DNA of 32,200 nucleotides from Saccoglossus kowalevskii (Eukaryota; Hemichordata; Enteropneusta; Harrimaniidae), in assembly GCF_000003605.2 (NCBI RefSeq), contig NW_003109094.1, positions 30,383 through 62,582 on the forward strand, in the 5' to 3' direction. Below the pieces are notes generated by a model. It had not been told where the DNA came from and made no database searches. It was given only the letters and a program-made list of their open reading frames with translations. A program made the translations under genes and the position numbers. Within the stretch, counting starts at the first letter, position 1. The number at the start of each line of letters is the position of its first letter. Below are positions 11,342 through 32,200 of this stretch, in pieces.

Positions 11342-11724
11342 ACACACGGCGTTGTTGTATATGCTAGAGCGAGTAAACTGGATGATGCAGCGCTAGACGA
11401 CCGTTAATTTCCTGTGGTCTAATGAATAGATTCATTTTCCTCATAGTTAATATTCTATTGACGGAGCCTCAATGTTTAAACCCGACTAATACGGTGAATA
11501 TCAAACACCTGTGTGAATTTGCATATAATCTAAACGAGCTCCTCTAAATCTTTGATAATACATTACCATTCCACTGTTGTTTCGAAACGTCATAAATACA
11601 ATACAATAAGTGAACAATAATTTCAGTTAGGACTGTTTTTTTGAGATACCTTTCATAAGCGACAGTGTTCACGATGAACACGATTATATGTTGCGTGTCA
11701 AGTAATTGGTAACTTGACGGTCAC

Positions 11725-11825
11725 GTGTTCCTCGCCTGTACAGAAAATATTATATGTAGTGTGCGATATTTGTAATAAATAGACTGCAATAGCGTACGCC
11801 AGCGTCGAATTAGAATATTAATGTT
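11725..11825 (+). repeat. About 100-base repeat, inverted mate at 15060-15155
   Basis: Shared blocks are CGTACAGAAAATATTA (one mismatch), GATATTTGTTATAAATAGAC (small differences) and TACGCCAGCGTCGAATTAGA. This piece breaks the collinearity between the arms of the long inverted repeat, because its partner lies outside the right arm. It therefore looks like an independent interspersed repeat. Confidence 0.7.
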
Positions 11826-12462
11826 CTATGCTAGCGTCCCGTTTGGGCGTGTTATTCGCGCATGCGCTACGTACTAGTATATTATGGATAGGTGCCACAG
11901 GCCGCTCATTCAGCGATTGGATTATACTATCGGAGTACGGCATATTCATTAAAGAAGCAACAACAACTTAGACCGAATGGCCATTCATTTCATTATGTGC
12001 GGGTTGGTGCGGTAACTGATTTAACTCAAGTTCATTTATTTACAGGACAGAAGAATTCTACACTACATAAATTCCTTACCGACATCCCTTATAGACGCGA
12101 GTCACTAAATAAAATCATAGAAACGTTAGGCAGAGTTTATCATGAGAATGCAGTTCAATGTCTCCAAATTACATGTGCGTTACTTTATAATAATAATAAT
12201 ATTTTACATTACATATTTCTGATTCAAATAACGCATTGCTCAAAATAATGATGATTAAACATTACTTATTTGATAAGGTCATATTTTTTTTTTTCAAATT
12301 TCAAAGAAAAGATCGGAGCGAACGAGATGACTTTATATTGTCATTGTAATATTGGCTAATACATGTATTGGGAATTAATTTTGTCCTGTTAATATGGATG
12401 TTTATTGATTCTGTATCCTCGTCCCCTGTGTCATAGGTAAATATACTTTTACAAAGTATTTT

Positions 12463-12491
12463 TAGTGAGCATGTTTCTGTGAAAATAATAT
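12463..12491 (+). repeat. 29-base exact direct repeat, copy 1
   Basis: Starts TAGTGAGCATGTTTCTGTGA and ends AAATAATAT. It is identical to 12652-12680. Both copies lie in the spacer of the long inverted repeat. Confidence 0.9.
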
Positions 12492-12651
12492 AAAGTAAAT
12501 ATACTTTTAAGGGTGATTTTAAAAGATCAATCAAATGATGCTTTGAACGGATTGAAAAAGCGAAAGGTGATTAAATAGAATGGATGTAGTGTATATATGC
12601 AGATTCTTAGATTGAGCTAAGAATGGGATTAGATTAAAATAAATTTATTTC

Positions 12652-12680
12652 TAGTGAGCATGTTTCTGTGAAAATAATAT
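12652..12680 (+). repeat. 29-base exact direct repeat, copy 2
   Basis: Identical to 12463-12491, 189 bases downstream. Flanks differ apart from AT-richness. Confidence 0.9.
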
Positions 12681-12789
12681 GTTTGTATTTACGTCACTGC
12701 TTTTTTTTTGAATTCGAGATATGACGGGAGAAACGATTGCAATGTAAATCTAAGCATTTTAAAATATGACACAATATTATAAAAATATA

Positions 12790-14110
12790 GTAGGTAATTA
12801 TTTATCATCATAATTGTTTATGACTCATGACTCGGAGGATGTCAGCAAAGAATATATGCAGTATGCATTTCTCGGGTCCTGTAAATGCATGAATTTGTGT
12901 TAAATCAAGTACCGTACCAACCCGCACATAATTAAATGAATAGAGGCCGCTGCGAATGACCATACAGTACACAGTTGCCGATGTTAGCTCTATCAATTAC
13001 ATTTTTCCACACGTTTTATAATGATGTAAAAATTCCACTATAACTTCATTGTTATTTAAGATATCTTCTGGTTACCGCTATTCTCAGTAAATCTAAAAAG
13101 CAATCGGTCCAAATTGTTGTGTTTTTTTAACGAACCTGTCCACATGCTCCTGATAGTATATTCTAATGGTTGAATGAGCGTGCACACGACACAAGTTACC
13201 AGTTACTTGAACACATAAATAGTGTTCATTTTTTCCGAAAGGTGTCTTACAAAAATGTAGTAACCTTTAATTATTGTTCAATATTAGTTTTCATATTGTA
13301 TTTATGAAATTTCTGAATAATAGTAAAATATTTATGTTTATACTATTAACATTAGAGGGGCTCATTTAGACTGTGCGCAAAATCGCACAGGTGTGTAGTA
13401 ATCACATTAGATGGCATTCAACGCTGAGGCTCCACCAATAGAAAATGAATCTATTGATTAGACCATAGGGAATTGACGCATGTTCAGCGCTGCGTCATTC
13501 GGTTTACTAACTTGAGCTTTGACACCAGCTTCGTGTATGTTCAATCTAAACTTATTACAGGTACACGGTAGACACACGCGCAAAATACATAAACATATAA
13601 AGATGACAAAGATGTGTCGATAGACTAGGTTGAAACATTGAAGTGCTTATTGGAAATAAAACAATTTGGAAGAAAAGTGTCTTATGAACTTGTGTACATA
13701 AACACTTATGAAACGTGTATAGTCGGGCGTGTTAGGTTAAAACAGTGCATGTGTGTTTGTTTTCTGAAGTGTTTGAGAGAAAAGTGTCCCATGAATACAA
13801 ATGTGTCTTATAAATTAGCACTGTCTTCGACAATCTGGTGTCTTGGATGTCACTGACATGTTGATGCCGGATAAAGTATTTGAATTTCGTGACATCATAA
13901 CACATGAAACTCACTGATTGTTATTAGTACTGCTGACATAACATTGGTCACATTATTCCACACTTTAATAACACATTTATGTCCTCGTAGAACACTCAGT
14001 TTTTTTTTATTTTGAAAAAGTGTATTTCGTTGTGATAGAAAATACAGATGTTTAATAATATAATACACATGTTTTTAATTTAAACAGTGTGCTTTTTTTT
14101 AGTTTATTAA
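12790..14110 (-). repeat. Right arm of the long imperfect inverted repeat
   Basis: Mirror partner of 10260-12120 (pairs are given there). It is shorter, chiefly because it lacks the 307-base MITE, the 11725-11825 repeat and about 85 bases near the outer end. Short open frames here show no domain. Confidence 0.75.
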
Positions 14111-14380
14111 ATTTTTAAACTCAATTAGTTTCAAATAACACTTCTTCATGTAATTGTTATTATTCTACAATTATATATTTATTTTTAGCGCTTTACACAA
14201 ACTTGCATTATTGATGTTCATCATTTTAGTAATAATAATTAAGTAATAACTCAGACAGTACGCCGTCTCATCCCGCATGAAGTGCTATATGCATATGTGC
14301 CGCCAAAATGGGTCCCAAATTCACCACTTCTTCTGCATGTTATTTTAACCTGTGAAGGAGTATCTTTTTTTCATTATTTC

Positions 14381-14615
14381 TGTCTGAAAATGGGTCCATA
14401 TTTTCCAAAGACTGTCTCTAGAGCTTGAGGACCTGATTTGTCTTTTTGTAACTTCATTTCGATCGTCAAAGCATTTTGCATTTTTCTTTCAAGCTCACCT
14501 GCTTGTCCCTTAGTACCATTTATGCTGACTGTCTGGAAACGGGTGTCAAATATCCACAGTCTGTCTGAAAAGTGGTAGGCAATTTGCGTTTATTTCTGTC
14601 TGATAAGGGGTAGGG
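14381..14615. repeat. Degenerate CTGTCTGAAAA-type repeat
   Basis: CTGTCTG(A/G)(A/T)AA followed by GGGT or GTGGT occurs at least four times (near 14381, 14528, 14559 and 14606). This suggests a decayed minisatellite or a fragment of a dispersed repeat. Confidence 0.4.
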
Positions 14616-15059
14616 GTTTTAAACAACCAGCTACGCACCCCTGTCAGTATTTTTTGCGAGTACCCCCCCCCCCACCCGGCGTCGCATCGACCTACGATGT
14701 GCGTCGGTCGACGGATACTCAGGCTGCTGTACTGTCTTCGTGCATACTTTGAGGTATCCTCGTAATAACCCTATTGTTATCATACACCTTTTCCTTCCAA
14801 GGGTACATCATGATAATGCCGAAATCCAAAAAGTTTAGAGCAGAACAGAATCAGCGAACTTCTTTGTGTGAAGTCCGGTCAAACCCGGGTGGCACTGAGC
14901 CATGTTTGTTTTCATTACGCGCGTAATCATTCCATATTTGGAATTAGCATTTTCTTAAATGGTAGGATGAAAATATCCCGTAAAATACCGCAAAATCATG
15001 GCATGCTGTAAATTATGGCGTTACGGTGACAGATGTATAACAATACATATTTACTTGAT

Positions 15060-15155
15060 ACGGTATGTTCTAATTCGACGCTGGCGTACCCTATTGTAGT
15101 CTATTTATAACAAATATCGCTTACTGCATATAATATTTTCTGTACGGGCGAGAAA
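15060..15155 (-). repeat. Inverted mate of 11725-11825
   Basis: TCTAATTCGACGCTGGCGTA, then GTCTATTTATAACAAATATC, then TAATATTTTCTGTACGGGCG. It matches the other copy in reverse. No terminal repeats or coding capacity are evident. Confidence 0.7.
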
Positions 15156-15787
15156 CACATGAACATCAATGTCACCATGACGTGAATGTCGCCCGATAAT
15201 GAGGTTATAGTCACTAATTACTAGCACTTTCATGGACAAAGATCTATTTTTAGTACTGAGTGTTGTGGACATCACGCAATTCTCCGACCTTAACATGGTT
15301 GCCGGTAGGTAGTTGCTTGGCAACCATTTGACAGTTGCGTCAAAGGTCGGAATAAACCGGGTGATACCCTTTGATCTAGATTTGACTTTTATACAACGTT
15401 TTATTCTAATGACAAAAAATATCTTGATAGCCACATAGTTTTTTATTATTATTCTGCGGGTTTAATGTAAATGTACTTGACCTTGCGAGGCGCGATCACG
15501 GATTTGTTATTGTTACCGTTCCATTCGGGAGCCTGTCCAGTGGTATGGATAGAAACCCGAATGACGTGATTTTGAAAGCCTCTGTCGTTGATTTAGTTTT
15601 GCTTATACAGGGGGGGGGGGGGGTGGCCACGGGTTAGCTACTACTTCGCTGTCAACAGTGACAGCGGTTACTATTGATGACTGAACGGATTATGGAAACT
15701 GCCAACAATAACAACAACGTACTAGTGATTAATAAAGCAGGTTCGTGCAACTGAATATTTATGGAAAATATAACATACAAAGTCAAG

Positions 15788-15976
15788 NNNNNNNNNNNNN
15801 NNNNNNNNNNNNNNNNNNNNNNNNNNNNNNNNNNNNNNNNNNNNNNNNNNNNNNNNNNNNNNNNNNNNNNNNNNNNNNNNNNNNNNNNNNNNNNNNNNNN
15901 NNNNNNNNNNNNNNNNNNNNNNNNNNNNNNNNNNNNNNNNNNNNNNNNNNNNNNNNNNNNNNNNNNNNNNNNNNNN
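15788..15976. other. Assembly gap (189 N)
   Basis: Unresolved bases. The sequence immediately after the gap is the right end of a TTAA-flanked MITE, so the gap probably hides most of that element. Self-pairing TIRs and the nearby 14-base poly-G (15610-15623) are likely causes of the break. Confidence 0.95.
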
Positions 15977-16044
15977 CGTGTAAAATACATTGTTTACTTA
16001 CATGAAATTCGAACACGGGTTGCGCGACGACCACCGCGCTTTAA
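15977..16044 (+). mobile_element. Partial TTAA-flanked MITE, right end only
   Basis: TTGCGCGACGACCACCGCGC followed by TTTAA matches the right terminus of the 11035-11341 element. Inward, AAAATACATTGTTTACTTAC parallels that element's AAAATCAATGTTTATCAACA. The left part would lie inside the assembly gap. Confidence 0.65.
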
Positions 16045-16916
16045 ATACATGGTGTTACTCATTGCAGAAAACAATGGGCGTTTATGTTCGAATAAAGCCA
16101 AAAGAACACCCGAGGCGAACTAATACGTCACAGGGTATCTAGCTAGAGATAATGATCTTTATTATTTCTGAGATCACAATGTGCGAGGGCCCCACGCGTT
16201 GCTTTATTAAATATTATGTATTACATTCATATTTACAATAATTACAAACGGGCGCTAACATGGTAGAATATGACATTATTTTTTTAACAACGTCCTGATG
16301 TTAAATTCTCAATGTACCGCGTAGGTGCGTGCGACAACAACAAAAACAAAAAACAATTGAATACTGTTTCCCAAATATGCCATTTTCTTTTGTGAGTATA
16401 GGTGGGACGGCCATCCTTTTCCTAATTTCGCTCGCTGATCACTTCAATTCGTTTCAAATAAAACAGAACACCGTTACCCCCCGGTGATTTTAGCGTGTCA
16501 TTAAATACACCGTAAAGTGGCAACACTGATGAGTTCACGTGATTTCCGTTTCTAGCCGAAAATAAATCGGTGGGAACAAGTGTCTTTCTTCGAACGTCCA
16601 GTCTGGCTCGGTTTCTTAGGTGATTAATGAAATGGAAGTGATCCACGTGTGTGCACTTTATGTATATGTCAGTTGTGAAGTGCCGTGGTAAACTTGAATA
16701 GACCCGCAATTCGCTCGAATGACCTCAATATATATACACACTCTTTTGTGTGTATCCCCACGTAAACTCAGACTGTTGTGCTTGATTACGACCAGAAGTT
16801 TATAATTTGATCTGCTTGCATCCTTCAATACTTTTCAATTAAACGCCGCCAAGCGATCCAAAGTAATTTGTCGACGGTCGTCGTCGCTGTCACATCAGTT
16901 TCCCTGCGCCAAAGCC
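16045..16916. other. Gene-free stretch upstream of the ankyrin gene
   Basis: No supported gene. A 95-residue minus-strand open frame (16422-16709) has no recognisable domain. The stretch is the distal upstream region of the gene that starts at 17153. Confidence 0.4.
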
Positions 16917-16954
16917 GGGCATGCGCAGTGTGCGGTTTACCTTCCATTGATTGG
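16917..16954 (+). promoter_or_regulatory. Candidate core-proximal promoter: NRF-1-like site and inverted CCAAT box
   Basis: GGGCATGCGCAG (16917-16928) fits the NRF-1 palindrome YGCGCAYGCGCR with two departures. ATTGG (16950-16954) is an inverted CCAAT box. Both lie about 200-235 bases upstream of the ATG at 17153, a usual arrangement for a TATA-less housekeeping-type promoter. The transcription start is not visible from sequence. Confidence 0.45.
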
Positions 16955-17152
16955 TTGTCTGCTGTTTATCATTAATCGCCGCCCCATTGTGTAGGCCAGT
17001 GTGTTATAGAATCGAGCTGACTGAGGCTGTTCTATCAACGCGATATTATATCGGTGGAGTGGCAAAATTATTAAGGTTTGTGACCCACGCGCTAGAACGT
17101 GGCTATCGCTGTGCATAGTGCAGGGCCTCCCGAGCTGGCTTAATTCATCGAG

Positions 17153-27537
<10,385 letters not shown>

Positions 27538-28359
27538 CGTCAATGACCGCGTTCCCTGGACTTTAGTCACAAGTACAGATTCCCAACCTGCCTGTCTTTT
27601 ATATCATTCGGAATTACGTCACCGTAAGGGAAATCGACTTCAGCTAACTGCAGTTTCATTTAGTTAGTTGAGACTCCGCTAGTGAAGCGATGGAAACGCT
27701 GAATCGTATGCAAACTTCTTGTAAGATATAATAATGTTATTTAGCAAATGAAACGGATATGTTTATTTTTTATTTGTTCAGATTGGTCAAATTATTTGCC
27801 GGAGACAATGAAGGATTTTCAGGAAAATCTAGAACATGGCTGAGGATTTAGAGGAGTGTTCTATTATTTCCGAGGGGCTGGGTGGGTGAGATGTGTTCAT
27901 TCGTTTGTTTACTCATTCTAGCCCAGCTATCCCCTCTTAAATAATGGTTCACTCCATACCATCAAGCATCGCGTCTGGTAGATTTGAATGACAGTTTCTC
28001 TTCCATATTTCAACGCCATTACCAAGTTTACATTTTAATCTGCTACCAAAATGATTTAATCCGGTTTATAGTTTTTATAGATGTTTCACTTTACAGAAAC
28101 AATTATAGGGTGGCAACCTCGCATTAGTGAGAACCGGCCGTTTGCGCCAAGCAAATCGTGACCTAGTACTGATCCGTCAGTGAGTGGAATTTGTTACCCA
28201 ACATTCCATTGCTGGTTGGCAAATATGACGTCACAGTGTGACGGTTTACATTGCAACACAATACGGTAATGCGTGGAGCAGTACAATACGGCACGGTACA
28301 GTGCGACACGGAACAGTACAGTACGGTATACGGTATTTTTGAGCGGGACTTCTTATTTA
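27538..28359 (+). other. Probable 3' UTR of ANKRD29
   Basis: The sequence between the stop codon and the first AATAAA shows no splice-bounded coding exon. It includes a ACAGTACGG-type minisatellite (28255-28332). The transcript end cannot be fixed without RNA data. Confidence 0.4.
28255..28332. repeat. Degenerate minisatellite, unit about ACAGTACGGT
   Basis: Ten-base words such as ACAATACGGT, GTACAATACGGCACGGTACA and ACAGTACGGT recur about seven times. The minus-strand open frame here, with repeated tyrosine/cysteine motifs, is an artefact of the repeat. Confidence 0.7.
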
Positions 28360-28365
28360 AATAAA
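28360..28365 (+). terminator. Candidate poly(A) signal AATAAA
   Basis: First AATAAA after the ANKRD29 stop, 823 bases downstream. A T-rich stretch lies about 70 bases further on. A second AATAAA at 29643-29648 is an alternative. Confidence 0.35.
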
Positions 28366-28369
28366 TGTG

Positions 28370-29882
28370 AAAATACAATGTATATCGTTTGGAAGGATGC
28401 GAGAAATTTGTCTTACTCTCCAATGACAGAGACTATTTTTTTTTAAAGAGAACATGTACATTTTGGTTCTTGGTTGACGTAGTATTGTAATTATGTGTGA
28501 ATTTAACGCAGTGAAAAAACGTTGTAATTATGTAAACTTTTTCTTTAGCTTTAAGTGGTGAGTGAAAAATAACATTTATTTATGTACAGTAAGTTATTTT
28601 TACTAAGAGCTTTATTTTTGATCCGCCATTTTGAATTTGTACAAAATGCCCGGATGTTGTAATGAACCAAATATGTCATAGGTCATTGTTTGAGCAGATT
28701 TGTAGCCGAAAATGTAGTAGTACATTTCTCTAAATATAGTTTGCATGTATTACTTGACTTGCATGAAGATTTGTAATTGTGTAAGTTCGCGAATATTCGC
28801 GGTGATGCACCATTTCGAATTTAGACTCGGTAGTTGTTTCTATATTAATTGTACAAAACGTACACGTATATTTCTCAATTTTATGAAAAAAAAAGCTGCA
28901 AGAGACACATTGTGCAAAACTGCCATATTTAGGCTTACAGAGAAATTTGCGTTTATGAGTCATACGTCTGTACGTTATTATATTATTAATTTTAACGTAC
29001 ATTAACGCATAGTGAGATTACATTTGCAAATGATGGAGATAACTATAATGTGACATCATTATCGAAGTGTGGAGAAATTGGAGGCGCAACTCAGATCAAA
29101 ACACCTATTCCAGTGAATTCCTTCTGAGTGGTAGCTAGACCAATCTCAACTGAGTTGTAAGGCGTTCTATGCAAATTTCATTCACTGTGTCAGTTACTCA
29201 AAATTGATGGACTTGCGGAGCACTATCAACTCAAGTTATTATAACATAATCTCGAATTGTAAGAGAATGTTTCTGTTAGCAGAAATATTCGAGTAGTTTT
29301 TTTTTTCTTCGTAGCGTTAAGAATCGTGTTGTTATTAGGCTAATTCCATACTGCTATTTTAATACACCGCGTTGCATTCTGTGTATTCCAATGTGGTCTT
29401 ATGTGGGTTGTATGGTGGCGTGTTCGCCGAGGTTACTCAGACTGACAAGACACATTGTTCGTGGCCAAGCCAGAAACGGTGAAAATAATTGTCCTCGATG
29501 GAAGAAATCTCCACCGGCCATAATTATAGGTACAGAATGGTTGCATATTTGAGAAATAATTGTAGCTGATAGGTTTGATCATAGGTTTTACTTGTATCAC
29601 TCGACGACGGTAACAAGTAGGTTGTAAGTAAAATGCCCGTGCAATAAAAAAACATATACAGCAAAACCAAACGTGTTTTCATTCCAGTGTGTGTTGTTCG
29701 TACATGTGTGTAAAGTGAACTCTTTTTTTTCACATGGAAAGTAGTGGCTACGAAATAAGTTTTCGAAATAATTGAATATAGTTCGTGGTAACACAATGAT
29801 GATTGGTAATATCAACAGGGTCCGTATTGGCGTAAGTTCCACTAAATTGGCTTCAATGACACATGGTGTTCGCATCCGTGTA
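28370..29882. other. Gene-free stretch
   Basis: AT-rich, without a supportable gene on either strand. Overlapping short open frames at 28730-29005 and 29524-29875 show no domain. Confidence 0.4.
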
Positions 29883-30105
29883 CAGAGGCGGCGGTACGGT
29901 ATTTTAAACGAGGGGGCGAGATCTGCTCACCAACTTTACTAGGGGGTCCGGGGCACGTTCCTCTTAACATGTTTGAAATTTAGACCATCTGAAACGCTAT
30001 TTCCTGCATTTTGCTGACACAAAGGGTTTCAGCACGATTTTGCTCCACAATTTTTTTTTTCGCCACCACCCCCTCTGCCCCCCCCCCCATGTGCCACCGC
30101 CACTG
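29883..30105. mobile_element. hAT-like MITE with GTGTA flanks
   Basis: Left end CAGAGGCGGCGGTAC and the complement of the right end, CAGTGGCGGTGGCAC, agree at 12 of 15 positions. GTGTA flanks both ends (29878-29882 and 30106-30110). CAG(T/A)G termini are typical of hAT transposons, but those usually duplicate 8 bases, so the superfamily is tentative. The 223-base body has no coding capacity and contains an 11-base poly-C. Confidence 0.72.
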
Positions 30106-30817
30106 GTGTATGTCATTGGATATATACTCCATTGTAGTTGGTTCTAGACGTAAAGAGACGCACCTCCTACAACAACAATGCTAAACGATATGTCGCCGTT
30201 GTTTCGACTTTCAATGTAACGTACATTCCGAACCCCCTTTTCACAACGATATTTTTTTCATTTTTTGATCACTGAAATGAAGCCAATGCTTTAAGATGAA
30301 ATCGGGAATTGCTGGATAGACCCCTTCAGAATGCTTTAAATCAATTCATGCAAATTACCCATATGTGAATGTGTGGAAATTTTTACTTGCCATTTTTAGC
30401 GAATTTGACTCAATGCACTAAATTAACTGAATCTTAATTTTAAATTAACTAAAGTGACACAAATCTCATTGTAAGCATATACTTTATTTTAGATTAGCGA
30501 CACATTGAATTGGCGAAAATATGAATAAGCTAAATCAGCTAAAATAACATGCTAGGTAAATTAGGTGGCTGTTGCATATTATCAAATTCGAAGCAAAGAT
30601 TAAGACTCCTGTGTGAACATACATATACTAGTAAATCATTTTGGGTGATTCGTAATATACATGTAGAATGACATGTGTACAATACATGTATCTTCGTCTA
30701 TTGCCCAATCACAGTACCGATTATGAAATATTGTAAATTATATTATACCAGTATATTGATGGTGTTAATCCATTGATTTGATTGGTCCAAACACAAAATT
30801 TGCATATGCAATCCTTG
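30106..30817. other. Gene-free stretch
   Basis: No coding or RNA feature seen. The sequence is AT-rich with loosely repeated CTAAATTA/TTAGCTA words near 30410-30560. Confidence 0.4.
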
Positions 30818-31277
30818 GCTGGTTCCCGCCTCAAGTGTCATGGCGTACCAAGCCACAAGAGGCCGGTAACTAGTAACGGTTCCGGCATTCTGATTGGTAC
30901 ACCACTTTCTCGTTGCTTGTTCCATTTCCCTTAGTTACCTGACGTCAGCGCTTACGCTCGTGGCCGTTCAGGGGTTTCCTTTTACTTTCGAAAGTTGGGC
31001 GAATAAAAAACTGTTTCTTTTGTTATAAATTTTCACAGAAACAGCGAGGAATGTCAGAAACATCTCAAATGTGTAAATCTAAGCAGGCAGTATGTTTGAG
31101 CATGGCTTTATTGTAGTATTATAGACATGTTTACGCAGAACGGAACTGGGAATGTTTTCAAATTACGTCACTCAGTCACGTGCCTTCCGGCCGGAAAACC
31201 GGCCCAAATGGAACAATATGGCGATTACTAGTTACCTGCGTCCTACCTACCATTCGCAAAGGACGCCGGGAACCAGC
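30818..31277 (-). mobile_element. TIR element copy B (about 0.46 kb, non-autonomous)
   Basis: Bounded by the perfect 11-base inverted repeats GCTGGTTCCCG (30818-30828) and CGGGAACCAGC (31267-31277). It aligns in reverse with 2990-3397 over its whole length, with extra bases near 31170-31230. It contains a TGACGTCA octamer near 30941. No target duplication was recognised and the superfamily is unknown. Confidence 0.8.
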
Positions 31278-31963
31278 GAAATGCAATCCATGGTATATTG
31301 GCTGATAATGCACGGCTAAACCAAGTGGCCCTGGAACATGAATTGACTACAGGTTTAATACGGAAATACATAAAACCGGTATTATTTGATTTTTAGGGAA
31401 ATATAGTGGTTGAATTTTGGAAGAATATTGAAAAAAATACTGAATTAAAAACATCTGAAAAGTTATATAACTATAATATTGCTTTTTGTTAATGGTGGGA
31501 TCCAAGTTGTGAGCGTCGTTCGCCACACAAACCTAAACCACTGTCCCTCAACACCGTGAGGTGCCTACACGAACGCCAGAACGCTATGTTCTCAGTGTTG
31601 TTACTTTGAGATGGATTGCGAACTTCCAACAAAGAAAACATGATCTTTAAGTACAAGATATAATTGAGGGATTTAATGACAAAAATGCAAAAAAACTATG
31701 AGTCACAGGCAAAAATGTATGCCACCAATAACAACCGGTGTCCGGATAGCGGCAGCTGACAAAATTGCAGTGCACCCGGGTAATTGCCATCTGTTTCAAA
31801 AAAAAAAAAACACGGGACAACGCAGGATTCGACGACGATATAAGTAGATTATAATTATGAAAATATATTATCTTTATATTACTTCGTTTTCCTAAATACT
31901 GTTATAAAAGTATTCAGGATATGACGTATTGTGACGTAGTACGCAGACAATCACCTCTAATTA
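31278..31963. other. Gene-free stretch
   Basis: No gene or clear repeat. A 12-base poly-A lies near 31798-31810. Confidence 0.4.
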
Positions 31964-32106
31964 AGCAATAACCCCCGCCGAAGGCGGGTATACCACGAGA
32001 TATTGCACAATTCACGACATATATGCACGAGCCGCAGGCGAGTGCATATATGGAGTGAATTGTGCAATATCAAGTGGTATACCCAACTTCGGCGGGGGTT
32101 ATTGCT
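31964..32106. repeat. Near-perfect 143-base palindrome (foldback MITE-like)
   Basis: AGCAATAACCCCCGCCGAAG at the left is matched by CTTCGGCGGGGGTTATTGCT at the right. The arms continue through GGTATACCAC, GATATTGCACAATTCAC and ATATATGCAC to a centre at 32035. Only a few mismatches interrupt the pairing. Inside the left arm CCCGCCGAAGGCGGG is itself a hairpin, and the centre is GAGCCGCAGGCGAG. Transcribed or single-stranded, it would fold into a long cruciform stem. It is most likely a foldback-type mobile repeat. Confidence 0.9.
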
Positions 32107-32200
32107 ATTATATTAATACCAGTATATTGACAATTCGATAAAACTTGTAAAAAAAGAGTTTACTTTCATCTACTAAAAGATCATGATTATGGCCCTTGTG

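Larger units (their letters stand above)
10260..12120 (+). repeat. Left arm of a long imperfect inverted repeat
   Basis: Blocks of this arm recur inverted and in mirror order at 12790-14110. Matched pairs are 10293-10350 with 14040-14100, 10462-10510 with 13958-14010, 10776-10800 with 13695-13722, 11401-11470 with 13425-13490, 11495-11560 with 13350-13400, 11680-11720 with 13185-13240 and 11905-12060 with 12860-12975. The arms are heavily diverged, with indels. The left arm also holds a MITE (11035-11341) and about 85 bases near 10360-10440 absent on the right. Short open frames in the arms have similar translations only because the DNA is duplicated. Confidence 0.75.

Noticed and set aside
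11892-12996. Similar translations (VRVG..LDLTQ) in opposite-strand open frames at 11892-12248 and 12808-12996
   Set aside because: They are parts of the two arms of the inverted repeat. Similarity at DNA level explains it, and neither frame is long or domain-bearing.
15652-16123. Four open frames running through N bases
   Set aside because: Their length comes from the assembly gap, which contains no readable codons.

Overview
This is animal nuclear DNA: AT-rich, almost without genes, with GT-AG introns, many short inverted-repeat (MITE-like) elements, microsatellites, long G/C homopolymers and one 189-base assembly gap (15788-15976). It suggests a marine invertebrate. The frequent ACTAGTA and TACATGTA words would fit a mollusc or other lophotrochozoan, but that is a weak inference. 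The word 'orthologue' below rests on my memory of the vertebrate protein, not on a search.

The only protein-coding gene I can support lies on the + strand at 17153-27537. Ten coding exons, all joined in phase 0 by GT-AG introns, give a complete 307-residue protein made almost wholly of ankyrin repeats. It closely resembles vertebrate ANKRD29 (about 301 residues) in length, N-terminus (KETP then a DC[KR]D motif), repeat order and the one short 32-residue repeat. Each internal exon is one ankyrin repeat. A likely promoter with an NRF-1-like site and an inverted CCAAT box lies at 16917-16954. An in-frame stop 12 bases upstream of the ATG fixes the start. The protein ends in Thr-Thr-Val, a possible class I PDZ ligand.

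From 1 to 16.9 kb there is no gene. This stretch holds a family of TTAA-flanked MITEs (1136, 11035 and a partial copy beside the gap; another is in intron 8), a 0.4 kb TIR element whose second copy lies inverted near 30.8 kb, an inverted pair at 5.5/8.8 kb, a 350-base direct duplication at 8.2/9.1 kb, and a long imperfect inverted repeat with arms at about 10.26-12.12 and 12.79-14.11 kb. The left arm has taken up a MITE that the right arm lacks.

From 27.5 kb to the end lie the 3' UTR with a candidate poly(A) signal, a hAT-like MITE (29883-30105), the second TIR element (30818-31277) and a near-perfect 143-base palindrome (31964-32106). I saw no RNA gene, CRISPR array, retrovirus-like element or second host gene. 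No new multi-gene system is visible; the noteworthy parts are the repeat architecture and the exon-per-repeat gene.
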